A stretch of DNA of 55,852 bases, from NCBI GenBank assembly GCA_024643545.1, contig JAHEMR010000014.1:1-55852 (forward strand), in the 5' to 3' direction. The translations under genes and the position numbers were made by a program. Under the pieces are notes generated by a model. That model was not told the DNA's origin. It did not search any database and saw nothing but the letters and a program-made list of their open reading frames with translations. The stretch comes from Crocinitomicaceae bacterium. Lineage in GTDB: Bacteria; Bacteroidota; Bacteroidia; Flavobacteriales_D; Crocinitomicaceae. Below are positions 8,201 through 17,274 of the stretch, one piece after another. The first letter of the stretch is position 1, and each line of letters begins with the position of its first letter.

Positions 8201-9079
8201 CTACCCCTTTGACTTCAAGTACATGTCGTAGATCATTCCGTCGGATAATCCTATTTTAGGAACGTCAATTTGATGGATGCCTAACTTTTCCATGACGAAT
8301 AAATAGATTTCTAACGCAGGTACAATTACGTCGGCACGATCGGGTTTCAATTGGAATTGATCGATGCGTTCTTCTACGGTGAGTTTGCTCAGTTTATTCA
8401 TTAAGGAATTCATTTTCGTTGCAGTCAATGAATCCTTGTCTTTTAGTCCGACAATCTTGTGGATTTTATTGATGTTTCCACCCGTACCAAATAAACGGTG
8501 TGGAATGGATGAATCCACTTCTGATTCAATCCAGGAACTGATGTCTGTCCAGATTTTCTTCGAAACCTTTCCGCGTAACATGCGAATGGTTCCTAGTTCG
8601 AAAGAGCGTGAAGCTCTTTTTTGTCCATTTTCAAACACACTGATTTCGGTACTACCTCCACCAACATCAATCACGATAAAGGGATGTGTTTTGTCAAAGT
8701 CGACCAAAAAGAAGGTGCCGAAAATTAATTCAGCTTCCACTTGACCGGTAATAATTTCGATGTTTACACCAGTTTTTTCCTTGATTTTCTCCTGGACCTT
8801 CATTCCATTCTTCGCTTCGCGCATGGCAGATGTTGCAACGGCGCGTAATTGCTCGACTTCGAAAATGTGTGCAATTAATTTAAAGGCCTGAATGCAATCA
8901 ATGAATTGCTCTGTTTTCTTTTTAGAAATACGTCCTTGGTCAAATACCTCGTCACCAAGACGCAATGGAATGCGAGAATAGGAATGTTTCTTTACATAGG
9001 CATGGTCACCATCGTAGCACACTTCACCCACAAGTAAACGTGCCGCATTGGTTCCTATGTCTATCGCTCCAAATTTCAT
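8201..9079 (-). CDS. Ppx/GppA family phosphatase
   Basis: The family hydrolyses inorganic polyphosphate (exopolyphosphatase) or pppGpp. The 292-residue protein contains the actin-like ATPase-fold motifs: AIDIGTNAARLLVGE at the N-terminus, VATSAMREAKN near 86-96, FIVIDVGGGSTEISVFENG (phosphate 2) near 135-153, and FGTGGNINKI near 198-207. It has only the two-lobed catalytic core and lacks the C-terminal HD-like domain of E. coli Ppx, as is usual for short Bacteroidota members. Polyphosphate kinase is encoded 18 kb away in this window. Whether it prefers polyphosphate or pppGpp cannot be told from sequence. Confidence 0.9.
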   Translation of the reverse strand: MKFGAIDIGTNAARLLVGEVCYDGDHAYVKKHSYSRIPLRLGDEVFDQGRISKKKTEQFIDCIQAFKLIAHIFEVEQLRAVATSAMREAKNGMKVQEKIKEKTGVNIEIITGQVEAELIFGTFFLVDFDKTHPFIVIDVGGGSTEISVFENGQKRASRSFELGTIRMLRGKVSKKIWTDISSWIESEVDSSIPHRLFGTGGNINKIHKIVGLKDKDSLTATKMNSLMNKLSKLTVEERIDQFQLKPDRADVIVPALEIYLFVMEKLGIHQIDVPKIGLSDGMIYDMYLKSKG

Positions 9080-9094
9080 TTCCTAATCTTGTGA

Positions 9095-9102
9095 CAAAGA
9101 TA
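9095..9102 (-). promoter_or_regulatory. -7 element TATCTTTG before ppx
   Basis: TATCTTTG on the minus strand lies 15 bases upstream of the ppx ATG. No clear -33 TTTG is seen. Confidence 0.45.
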
Positions 9103-9351
9103 ATTGAAATGTTAGCGGTGAGGTAAGCTTACCTAGAATGTTTCAACTTTTTTAATGAACAATTCAAGTTGGGGTAAACCACGATGCGCTCAGAAGGCGA
9201 AACTTTACTGATAACGAGGGGGTGTTTAGATCAAACGATTATTTCCAACAAAACAATATTAGGTCAATGCGCTATGCTTATTAATATGATTTTCATCAAT
9301 TGTTAATTTACGTTTAATCTACAAAAAATATAGTCGCCGTAAACTTGCAAC

Positions 9352-10161
9352 ATGAAAAAAACCGGCTTCTTTGTTCTTCTTTTGATGTCATTTGTGAACA
9401 TTCATGCGCAAAATGCTTTAGACGGAATCATCGTGGAGAAATACTATGTTTCTACGAAAAAGGACAATTCCAAGAAAAACCTCAGTGGTGAATTGCCTGT
9501 TGGAAGCACAACGTACCGTATATATGTAGACATGGCTCCAGGTTGTCGATTCATGGCGGCTTATGGCTCACCCGGACATCCTCTTGAAATTAATTCAACA
9601 GAAAACATATACAATCATATGTACAACGGAGCCGAACATCCCATTCGTATTCCAGAACGTACTTACAAAAAGAATATTGTACCGTTAGATTCATGGATTA
9701 CAATTGGTCCGGCAGGAGAAAATTATTTTGGAGTTTTAAAAGAAGCAGATACGTTAAAAGATATTGCAAGTGTCGTTCCTTTTGAAAAAGGATTTTTAAT
9801 GTCAAAAAAAAAGGAAATGGGTTTCTCTCTGCAAGACCGAGATGGGTTCCTACGTACCGAGAATATCCCGGATATCACTTTATATAATATAGATTCAAAC
9901 TTAAATGTCCTTAGAATGGTATCCAATGGAAAATCTTTCCGCATCGAAAACGGCGCTTGGGCTTGTATGGGTAAGGGAGTGAGTGGGGTGGATTCTTTAG
10001 GTTCGAATACCATTCTCATTGCTCAGATTACGACTAAAGGAAAATTGAATTATGAATTAAACCTTCTGCTTCGAAATGCGGATGGTAAAGAACAAAAATT
10101 TGTTGCGAAGGACCCCATTGAAAATGAAATCCTTCACCAATCGTTAAAATCACACAACTAA
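9352..10161 (+). CDS. Secreted VEKYYV-domain protein without sorting tail
   Basis: The 269-residue protein opens with a signal peptide (MKKTGFFVLLLMSFVNIHAQ) followed at once by a domain shared with three other proteins here. Common landmarks are LDGIIVEKYYVS, VGSTTYRIYVDMAPG, GHPLEI, LDSWITIG, GVLKEADT and a C-terminal ILIAQITTKGKLNYELNL. No known family is recognised. Unlike its three relatives it has no T9SS sorting domain, so it may remain periplasmic. It is first in a probable six-gene unit (gaps of 20, 5, 12, 3 and 11 bases) with a TonB-dependent receptor. A weak element, TAAACTTG at 9340, precedes the start. The role is unknown. Confidence 0.75.
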   Translation: MKKTGFFVLLLMSFVNIHAQNALDGIIVEKYYVSTKKDNSKKNLSGELPVGSTTYRIYVDMAPGCRFMAAYGSPGHPLEINSTENIYNHMYNGAEHPIRIPERTYKKNIVPLDSWITIGPAGENYFGVLKEADTLKDIASVVPFEKGFLMSKKKEMGFSLQDRDGFLRTENIPDITLYNIDSNLNVLRMVSNGKSFRIENGAWACMGKGVSGVDSLGSNTILIAQITTKGKLNYELNLLLRNADGKEQKFVAKDPIENEILHQSLKSHN

Positions 10162-10181
10162 ACAGAATAAAATTTAACCCT

Positions 10182-11285
10182 ATGAAAAAAATAATACTTC
10201 CAATTAGTTTTCTTGTTCTTTCTGGATTCTTTACCAAAGCAACCGCTCAGGTAGGTTTAGAAGGAATTGTTGTAGAGAAATTTTATATTTCAAATGCGGC
10301 TGATTCAATCGATGCTGTAAACAATGGTGCGGTTCATCCATTATATGTTGGATCCACAACTTACCGTGTTTACGCTAACTTATTACCTGGTTACAAAGTG
10401 GTGAATCTATTTGGCAATGTTGAACATCCACTTTTCATAGAGACATCCACCGCATTTTACAACGATCCAAATTTTGGTTTTAAGGTTTACCAAGGTACTA
10501 GTGTAAACAACACAAAGAAAAATACGACGCTAATTGACTCATATATTTCGATGGGTGGAGTCGCTAACGGTCAAATGGGTGTTTTGAAATCAGAAGACAC
10601 GGACGGATCTATTGGTAACCTACAAGGAATACTTGCGAACACCGACCCACAAATGGGCTTACCAATTACCGGTGCAAATTCAGCAGATGGATTAATGCCA
10701 GGCACACCCGTAACTCCTAGTGTTTTAGGGATTTCAAATGAACTGGACATTTTTGATCAAACTGCGGGATCAACATTTACCACGACAAATGGTGCGATTT
10801 CTACACTTGGAGGGGTTGAAGGTGTTACCGCTTCCAATCATGTTTTGTTAGGACAATTTACCACAAATGGTGTTTTTAGTTTTAAATTAAACTTACAAAT
10901 TTTAACTCCTGTCCCGGGAGAGAGTCAAATTTTTGTCGCTGATACCCCTACTGGAACAGAGTTAACAGATACGAGTTTGATTTACAATTCCAATCCAAAT
11001 GGTGGAGTGGGTATCGAAGAAACAATTGCTGCAACTGCATTAGCTATTGAATATCAAGTGTATCCAAATCCAACCAGTCAATCATTCGCTATACGTCAAC
11101 ATGGTAACATGACGCAATCAAATTACGATTACACCGTAACTGATTTAAGCGGAAAAACAGTTATTTCTGGACACGCGAACAGTCAAGTAACACATGTAGA
11201 TGCAAGTGCTTTACAAACAGGAATTTACTTAGTAACCATGTCTCAGGACGGAATACTTAGCACAAGTAAATTGATCAAAAACTAA
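10182..11285 (+). CDS. T9SS-sorted VEKYYV-domain protein
   Basis: The 367-residue protein has a signal peptide, then the VEKYYV domain (about 24-270) with LEGIVVEKFYIS, GSTTYRVYANLLPG, HPLFIE, IDSYISMG, GVLKSEDTDGSIGN and VLLGQFTTNGVFSFKLNL. It ends in a type A T9SS sorting domain (YQVYPNPTSQSF ... TGIYLVTMSQDGILSTSKLI, about 288-367), which directs export across the outer membrane and surface attachment or release. It is the closest relative of the N-terminus of the 1210-residue protein at 19918. It lies 20 bases after the first paralog and 5 bases before the TonB-dependent receptor. Ligand and function are unknown. Confidence 0.82.
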   Translation: MKKIILPISFLVLSGFFTKATAQVGLEGIVVEKFYISNAADSIDAVNNGAVHPLYVGSTTYRVYANLLPGYKVVNLFGNVEHPLFIETSTAFYNDPNFGFKVYQGTSVNNTKKNTTLIDSYISMGGVANGQMGVLKSEDTDGSIGNLQGILANTDPQMGLPITGANSADGLMPGTPVTPSVLGISNELDIFDQTAGSTFTTTNGAISTLGGVEGVTASNHVLLGQFTTNGVFSFKLNLQILTPVPGESQIFVADTPTGTELTDTSLIYNSNPNGGVGIEETIAATALAIEYQVYPNPTSQSFAIRQHGNMTQSNYDYTVTDLSGKTVISGHANSQVTHVDASALQTGIYLVTMSQDGILSTSKLIKN

Positions 11286-11290
11286 AAAAA

Positions 11291-14200
11291 ATGCGCGGTT
11301 CAATTCTTCTTTTCTTATTGTTTTTCGCAGTAACAACTGGTTATTCGCAAGGTACATTCCGTGGTAAGGTGACGGATCCAAACGGGGAATCCGTGATGGA
11401 AGTGAAGATTCTCTTGTTGGAAAACAAAGCGGTGATTACCAAAACGGACTTGGATGGAAATTTCACGTTAAATATTCCTGATAATGCCTTGTATAGCGTT
11501 CGTTTTACGCATTATGCGCACGATACCTTGATCGAAACCATCCAACTAAAAGATAAAGAAGTAGTGGTGAAAAACATCACGATTAATCCGCGTAATACCA
11601 CTAAAAATGAAAAGCAAATTACCGTTGGCATCAAACAAGTAAAAGCCAATGATTATTACATGGAGAAAATCAAGCTGAATTCGGCTACAACGATTGACTA
11701 CATTTCTTCTGAAACCATGAAGAAAACCGGGGATGCGAATGTCACTGCTGCGGTTGCTCGTGTTTCTGGTGTATCTACAAATGGTGGACTCATTACCGTT
11801 CGTGGAATTGGTGACCGTTACGTAAAAACAACGTTGAATGGCTCTCGAATTCCAACTTTGGATCCATTGACAAATAACATTAAACTAGATATCTTTCCTT
11901 CAAGTTTAGTTGACAATATCATCATTACTAAAACCGCGAGTCCTGATTTACCCGGGGATTGGGCTGGAGCGTATATTTCTGTTGAAACAAAGGATTATCC
12001 AGATAAATTAACGGTGAATGTCGAGTCTTCTTTTGGTTATAACGCTCAAACATCATTTAAAGATTTCATTACTTCAGACCGAAGTGGAACAGACTGGCTG
12101 GGTTTTGACGGAGGACTACGTTCGCGTGAAGATCGAAATGAACGAATTGTTCAACCAAATTTGGCTCCGACAAATTATGAAGAAATGGTTGCTCTAGGAC
12201 TAGGAGATTATTTTAAATCGTTGGGAATAAACGGTTGGCAAGATGGAAGTCCAGAAGAGAGTACCTACATGCGTTTGGGTTTGGTTCAATTAGGAATATT
12301 GGGTGCAGGACAAGTGAATGACAATGCGGCATACCAAAACGCATTAAATACTTACAATGTACAATATGCTCCGCAAGCATTCAATATTATTAATCCAAAT
12401 GGAACGAATTACTCAAATGGCTTTTCAAATAATTGGAATACCATTTACCGCAAAGCACCATTGAATTTCACACAGAATTTTAGTGTTGGGGATCAAGTGA
12501 AGTTATTTGGGAAATCACTTGGATACTTTTTTGGATTGCGTTACGGAAATACGGTACGTTTTGATCCAAATGGAATTTCACAGCGAATCCTTCCTCAGGA
12601 ATTAAATTATGGAATAGATTACGTTGATGAAGCTAAAATTAGCCGAGAAACGAATTCATGGAGTATGCTCCTCAATTTGGCTTATAAGTTGAATGATTAT
12701 AACAAAATGTCTTTGCTAATCATGCCTAATATTACCGGAACCAATGACGTAGCTAACTTCTCTACGAAATGGAATATGGCAAATGACATTGAAGAGATTC
12801 GCGTCCGTAAAAACATTTTTTACGAACAACGTCAGCAAAAGATATATCAATTTGCAAGTCAACATGTTTTACCAAAATCAAAAGTCAAATTTGATTTGAA
12901 TGCATCATACACAGGTGGAAAAAGTACTGCTCCAGATTTTAAATTAACGCAATACAGGGCACAACGGCAAGGAAACGAATTGTTACCAGGATATCAATTT
13001 TCCCCTACTGCTGACGACGGTATTAGACGTTATTACCGTTATTTGGATGAGAACTTATTCGATTCTCGTTTACAAATGGAAATTCCATTGGCAAAAGGAG
13101 AGGTAAAATTAATCCGAAAAGTAAAAGCGGGTGGGGCATATCAATTAACGACAAGAGACTCAAACATTGATGAATTCTTTTTAGCATCAGGAAATACAAA
13201 TGTTGTTCAATTACAAAATGATGACATCAATGCATACTTGAATCAAGACAAGTTTATTAGGCAGAATGGTCAACTTGATTTCTTTTATGATCAGCGTAAA
13301 TGGGATTGGAACCACACCATTGGAAAAACGTCGATTTCTTCAGCTTTTGCGTTATTGGATTTCGAATTTTCAAAAAGCATCCGTTTCAATGGTGGATTGA
13401 GGGTAGAAAAGGTGAACTTATTTTCAGATGTATATCAATATGATTTACTTGGATACGAAAGAAACGATGGTCGTAGAATAAATGTAGCGGGATATCCAAT
13501 GATTAATCCTGGAATAATTGATAAAGTTAATTTCCTACCTTCTGGAAGTTTGATTTATAAGTTGGCTAGCAAAAAAAATACAGCGAATCTTCGTTTGAAT
13601 TTTAGTCAAACTGTTGCACGTCCAAATTTGCGTGAAATGAACGACGCAGCGGTATATGACAATGAGTTTAGAACCTTGATTTACGGTAATTCAAACCTTA
13701 AAATGACAGAAATTTACAATTACGATTTCCGATTTGAGAATTTCTTTAAAAATGGCGACAATATTTCAGCAAGTGCATTCTATAAGGATTTCACGAACCA
13801 CATTGAAATGGGATTTGGTAGTTCGGGAATTACCTGGGATAACAACGAAAATTCTTATGTGGCAGGTATCGAATTAGAAGGGAGAAAGAAAATTGGTGAT
13901 CATTTCGAATTTCGTAGCAATGTAACCATTGTGAAATCATATTCTCAATTTGTCAGAAAAGAATTGATTGTGTTACCAAATAATCAAAGTTTATATGTTC
14001 CAATTGATACCGTTGAAAGAACAATGTTTGGACAAGCACCATATATCATTAATGGTATTTTAAGCTACTCTTCAGATACGCTCGGTTTGACGGCAACACT
14101 TAGCTACAATGTTCAAGGTCCACGTTTGGTATTAACTGGAATTTTAAAAGGTCGCCCGGATGTATATGAAATGCCAAGAAATACAATCGATATCAAGGTA

Positions 14201-14359
14201 TCTAAAACCCTTGGCGATCATTTTTCAATGAGTTTCACAATCAGAGACCTATTAAATGCACCCGTTCGACGTGCATATAAAACACCAAATGGTTATATTG
14301 ATTACGACCGTTTCCGATATGGTACAAATTACCAAGTTGGATTGTCTTATAAATTATAA
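11291..14359 (+). CDS. TonB-dependent receptor
   Basis: TonB-dependent receptors import large or scarce ligands across the outer membrane using the proton motive force. The 1022-residue protein has a signal peptide (to about 19), a carboxypeptidase-regulatory-like beta-sandwich (about 21-100, starting GTFRGKVTDPNGESV), a plug domain (about 130-230, with RGIGDRYVKTTLNGSRIPT and SPDLPGDWAGAYISVETK) and a C-terminal beta-barrel ending in an aromatic-rich strand (RYGTNYQVGLSYKL). No SusD-like partner follows, so it is not a standard glycan-utilisation pair. It is flanked on both sides by VEKYYV-domain proteins with gaps of 5 and 12 bases, suggesting these act with the receptor. The substrate is unknown. 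Confidence 0.92.
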   Translation: MRGSILLFLLFFAVTTGYSQGTFRGKVTDPNGESVMEVKILLLENKAVITKTDLDGNFTLNIPDNALYSVRFTHYAHDTLIETIQLKDKEVVVKNITINPRNTTKNEKQITVGIKQVKANDYYMEKIKLNSATTIDYISSETMKKTGDANVTAAVARVSGVSTNGGLITVRGIGDRYVKTTLNGSRIPTLDPLTNNIKLDIFPSSLVDNIIITKTASPDLPGDWAGAYISVETKDYPDKLTVNVESSFGYNAQTSFKDFITSDRSGTDWLGFDGGLRSREDRNERIVQPNLAPTNYEEMVALGLGDYFKSLGINGWQDGSPEESTYMRLGLVQLGILGAGQVNDNAAYQNALNTYNVQYAPQAFNIINPNGTNYSNGFSNNWNTIYRKAPLNFTQNFSVGDQVKLFGKSLGYFFGLRYGNTVRFDPNGISQRILPQELNYGIDYVDEAKISRETNSWSMLLNLAYKLNDYNKMSLLIMPNITGTNDVANFSTKWNMANDIEEIRVRKNIFYEQRQQKIYQFASQHVLPKSKVKFDLNASYTGGKSTAPDFKLTQYRAQRQGNELLPGYQFSPTADDGIRRYYRYLDENLFDSRLQMEIPLAKGEVKLIRKVKAGGAYQLTTRDSNIDEFFLASGNTNVVQLQNDDINAYLNQDKFIRQNGQLDFFYDQRKWDWNHTIGKTSISSAFALLDFEFSKSIRFNGGLRVEKVNLFSDVYQYDLLGYERNDGRRINVAGYPMINPGIIDKVNFLPSGSLIYKLASKKNTANLRLNFSQTVARPNLREMNDAAVYDNEFRTLIYGNSNLKMTEIYNYDFRFENFFKNGDNISASAFYKDFTNHIEMGFGSSGITWDNNENSYVAGIELEGRKKIGDHFEFRSNVTIVKSYSQFVRKELIVLPNNQSLYVPIDTVERTMFGQAPYIINGILSYSSDTLGLTATLSYNVQGPRLVLTGILKGRPDVYEMPRNTIDIKVSKTLGDHFSMSFTIRDLLNAPVRRAYKTPNGYIDYDRFRYGTNYQVGLSYKL

Positions 14360-14371
14360 AGATTAAAAATC

Positions 14372-15703
14372 ATGCGATACATTCTAGTATTTATCCTTAT
14401 TAGTGCCATTCAATTCACAGGTTTTTCCCAATTGGAAAAAGTGATTGTAGAAAAATATTATGTGAGTGATTTAAACGATGCAACCGATACACTTGGTGGT
14501 GGAATAACAGTCGGATCCACAACATACCGCATTTATGTGGATTTAGCCCCAGGTAGTGTGTTAAAAAAAATCTATGGCGATGTTAATCACCCCTTTTCTA
14601 TCCAAAGTACAGCACCTTTCTTCAATCACGAAAGTGATGGCCAAACGTTTGCAAAGGACTTCGTAAAAAATCGTTATTTGGAAGGTGTAGTTGCTTTGGA
14701 TACCTGGTTAACGCTGGGACAAACGACGAAAACACAAGCCGGAAAAACCTATGTTGGGGTATTGAAAAACCAAGACGTTGATGGTTCATTTATTGGCGGT
14801 CTGAATAACGATGGTGGCTCAGAACTAATTTCAACAGGATTGTTGATTAATAACGATGCTAGCGCGGGAATTCCTTTAACACAAGCAGATGGAATGGATA
14901 CTATGGCTACAATCCCAACATCTTGGAGCCATTTTGGCCTCCTAGATTTTGTCTCTGGAAACGATTCTACCATGTTTGGATCACTTGCATCGAACAATGG
15001 GTTTACCTCAGACAACTTCTATTTGTCCAACTCTGGAACGATAGGATTGATTCCAGATAGTAACCAAATTTTGGTAGCTCAGCTGACGACTATTGGAGAA
15101 CTTTCTTTCCATTTAAATATTGTTGTGGATGCTTTGGTGAATGGAGTAGTTCAGACAATAAATTATGTTTCTTCGAATGATACACTAATAACAGGAGAAG
15201 AGTTTAATCCGTATTTGATATATCCATCTACGTGTGGATGTAATAATTCAAATTATGTAGAATACGATCCTACTGTAACTTGTTTGGAACCTGGATCATG
15301 TATCACACCAATTATTATTGGATGTATGGATACAATGGCTTGTAATTTTGATCCGAATGCAAATGTAAATATTGCCAATTTGTGCTGTTATCCTGGCAAG
15401 TGTAACAACCGTGATATTGCAGTCGTTTGTCCAGCTTTACGCGGTGAGAATTTCGAATTTTTGGTTTATCCAAATCCAAGTAATACTGATTTCTTTTTTG
15501 ATGTCTTTAGTGGAATGGAAAATGAAGCGATAAAAGTCGAAGTCTTTAATACCTTCGGGGTGAAAGTATATGAGAAAACATTGGCTCCATCGGCAGTCAT
15601 CACAGGCGAAAAACTAGAAATGAGTATTTCAGAGAAAGGCTTGTATCATATGAAAGTTCAAATCGGAGAACAAATACAAACACAATTATTATTTAAAAAC
15701 TAA
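14372..15703 (+). CDS. T9SS-sorted VEKYYV-domain protein with Cys-rich linker
   Basis: The 443-residue protein has a signal peptide (to about 19), the VEKYYV domain (LEKVIVEKYYVSD, VGSTTYRIYVDLAPG, ALDTWLTLG, GVLKNQDVDGS and ILVAQLTTIGELSFHLNI), then a Cys-rich segment (about 287-355) including GCMDTMACNFDPNANVNI. That segment resembles the common Bacteroidota GCxDxxAxNYxPxA surface repeat. It ends in a type A T9SS sorting domain from YPNPSNTDFFFDVF. Gaps to its neighbours are 12 and 3 bases, so it is co-transcribed with the receptor and the lipoprotein. Function is unknown; the Cys-rich unit is probably a disulfide-bonded spacer. Confidence 0.8.
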   Translation: MRYILVFILISAIQFTGFSQLEKVIVEKYYVSDLNDATDTLGGGITVGSTTYRIYVDLAPGSVLKKIYGDVNHPFSIQSTAPFFNHESDGQTFAKDFVKNRYLEGVVALDTWLTLGQTTKTQAGKTYVGVLKNQDVDGSFIGGLNNDGGSELISTGLLINNDASAGIPLTQADGMDTMATIPTSWSHFGLLDFVSGNDSTMFGSLASNNGFTSDNFYLSNSGTIGLIPDSNQILVAQLTTIGELSFHLNIVVDALVNGVVQTINYVSSNDTLITGEEFNPYLIYPSTCGCNNSNYVEYDPTVTCLEPGSCITPIIIGCMDTMACNFDPNANVNIANLCCYPGKCNNRDIAVVCPALRGENFEFLVYPNPSNTDFFFDVFSGMENEAIKVEVFNTFGVKVYEKTLAPSAVITGEKLEMSISEKGLYHMKVQIGEQIQTQLLFKN

Positions 15704-15706
15704 GCC

Positions 15707-16417
15707 ATGAAACAAACACTTTTTTTTATCGGTTTACTTTTTCTTGGATTACAGGCTTGTCAGAAAAAAACAAATACTCCGAATGAGTTAGAATTTGGAA
15801 CGGTTACTGATGTCGATGGCAATGCTTATAAAACGGTAAAAATCGGAGATCAATGGTGGATGTGTGAAAATTTGCGCGTAAAACATTTTCAAGACGGATC
15901 CAATATCACCTACATAGGAAATGTCAATCAAGATGCCAATTGGGCGCAAATAACCCAACCAGCATTTAGCTTTATAAATGATACTGTATTTGGATGTTAT
16001 TACAATCATTTAGCGGTTAAAGATGTAAAAAAATTGGCTCCTATTGGATGGCACATTCCTTCGGACGAAGAGTGGAAAACATTGGAAAAAACAATCGGAA
16101 TGTCCGAAAATCAAGCAAACCAATTTGCATGGCGTGGAAATAATGAAGCGGAAAAGCTTCTTAATAAAAATTCTGAAGGTTGGCCAGTTGGAACTGTTCC
16201 ATTTGGAATGGACACATATGGTTTTGGTATGTTACCTTCGGGTTGCCGTTTATTTAATGGCGAATTGACGTTTGGTAACAATGCTTTTTTCTGGTCATCT
16301 TCTTCAGAAGCTAATGGAAATGCATATTACCGATATGTTGATTATCAAAAAAAGAACATTTTTAGACAAACGACCTATCCTCAATATGGGATGAGCATTC
16401 GTTGTGTAAAAGACTAA
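15707..16417 (+). CDS. FISUMP-domain lipoprotein
   Basis: The 236-residue protein begins with a lipoprotein signal (lipobox LQAC, Cys18). The rest fits the Fibrobacter succinogenes major paralogous domain: DVDGNAYKTVKIGDQWWMCENLR near 36-58, APIGWHIPSDEEWKTLE near 110-126, MLPSGCR near 175-181, FFWSSSSEANG near 194-204 and a final GMSIRCVKD. The domain is common on Bacteroidota surface proteins; its fold resembles formylglycine-generating/C-type-lectin enzymes, but its role is unclear. It lies 3 bases after the preceding gene and 11 before the barrel gene, within the same unit. Confidence 0.88.
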   Translation: MKQTLFFIGLLFLGLQACQKKTNTPNELEFGTVTDVDGNAYKTVKIGDQWWMCENLRVKHFQDGSNITYIGNVNQDANWAQITQPAFSFINDTVFGCYYNHLAVKDVKKLAPIGWHIPSDEEWKTLEKTIGMSENQANQFAWRGNNEAEKLLNKNSEGWPVGTVPFGMDTYGFGMLPSGCRLFNGELTFGNNAFFWSSSSEANGNAYYRYVDYQKKNIFRQTTYPQYGMSIRCVKD

Positions 16418-16428
16418 AAAATTAAAAA

Positions 16429-17091
16429 ATGAAAGGATTTATCTGTTTATTCCTATTATGTAATACCGTTTTGTTCGCTCAAAGCACCAAACCTAAAACG
16501 AATTGGGCTATTGGTGTGTTAGGAACTGGTGCAACAACGTATCGTTTTACAGGTGCTGATGGCACTTCCGGATGGTTGAAAGATGAAATCGATTCATCTG
16601 AAACTTGGTCAACTGGTTATTCCTATGGAATTAGTGCGGATTATTTTCTGTCGGAAAAATTAAGTTTACGAAGTGGCTTAACATTTTCACAGTGCGGTCA
16701 ATCGTACCAAGACTTGTCTAAATATCAATCTTTTCGCACCGCCTACCAATTTATTGACATACCAGCAATCGTGCGATATGCACATCCTCTGGAAAATGCA
16801 AATCTTGTTTTCGGGATTGGACCAGAACTTACGTATATGTTGCGTTCACGAGCAATTTATCAAGGGATTGGAGATGTTTCAATTAACAAAACCACCATTA
16901 ACGATGTCTCACTCAGCAAATTAGGAGTAGCAATTGGCACCCAAATTTCATACAACCGTTTGTTAGGCGCGAATACGAATATTGAGCTCGGACTTAATTA
17001 CCGCCAACAAATAACAAGCATCGCAAAAGGATCCATAACAAGACTTCCATTTTCACTTGGTTTATTTCTTGGAATTCGTCAAGGAATCTAA
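16429..17091 (+). CDS. Outer-membrane beta-barrel protein (PorT-like)
   Basis: The 220-residue protein has a signal peptide (to about 18) and a run of alternating amphipathic strands with the barrel features YGISADYFLSEKLSLRSGLT and FIDIPAIVRYAH. This is the outer membrane beta-barrel (PorT-like) fold of many Bacteroidota proteins. It ends with a strand LPFSLGLFLGIRQGI. It is last in the six-gene unit starting at 9352, since 183 bases with a new promoter-like element follow. It may serve as an anchor or pore for the secreted proteins of the unit; that is inference. Confidence 0.8.
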   Translation: MKGFICLFLLCNTVLFAQSTKPKTNWAIGVLGTGATTYRFTGADGTSGWLKDEIDSSETWSTGYSYGISADYFLSEKLSLRSGLTFSQCGQSYQDLSKYQSFRTAYQFIDIPAIVRYAHPLENANLVFGIGPELTYMLRSRAIYQGIGDVSINKTTINDVSLSKLGVAIGTQISYNRLLGANTNIELGLNYRQQITSIAKGSITRLPFSLGLFLGIRQGI

Positions 17092-17239
17092 TAGCATTCA
17101 AGAAAAACTATCCCCTTGCGACTTGTTTACATTTCCTTCACATTAACTTTATGTTTAGGAACCAAAAAGCAAACATTTAGCCAACTTAAATTTAGCAAAC
17201 CTTTCATTTTGGCTTAATTAAGGATTGATGATACCCCCC

Positions 17240-17247
17240 TAAATTTG
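17240..17247 (+). promoter_or_regulatory. -7 element TAAATTTG
   Basis: TAAATTTG matches TAnnTTTG and lies 27 bases before the ATG at 17275. The rest of the 183-base gap is AT-rich with no other structure I can see and no well-spaced -33 TTTG. Confidence 0.45.
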
Positions 17248-17274
17248 TATCGTAAAATCTAAAAATTAAAAAAA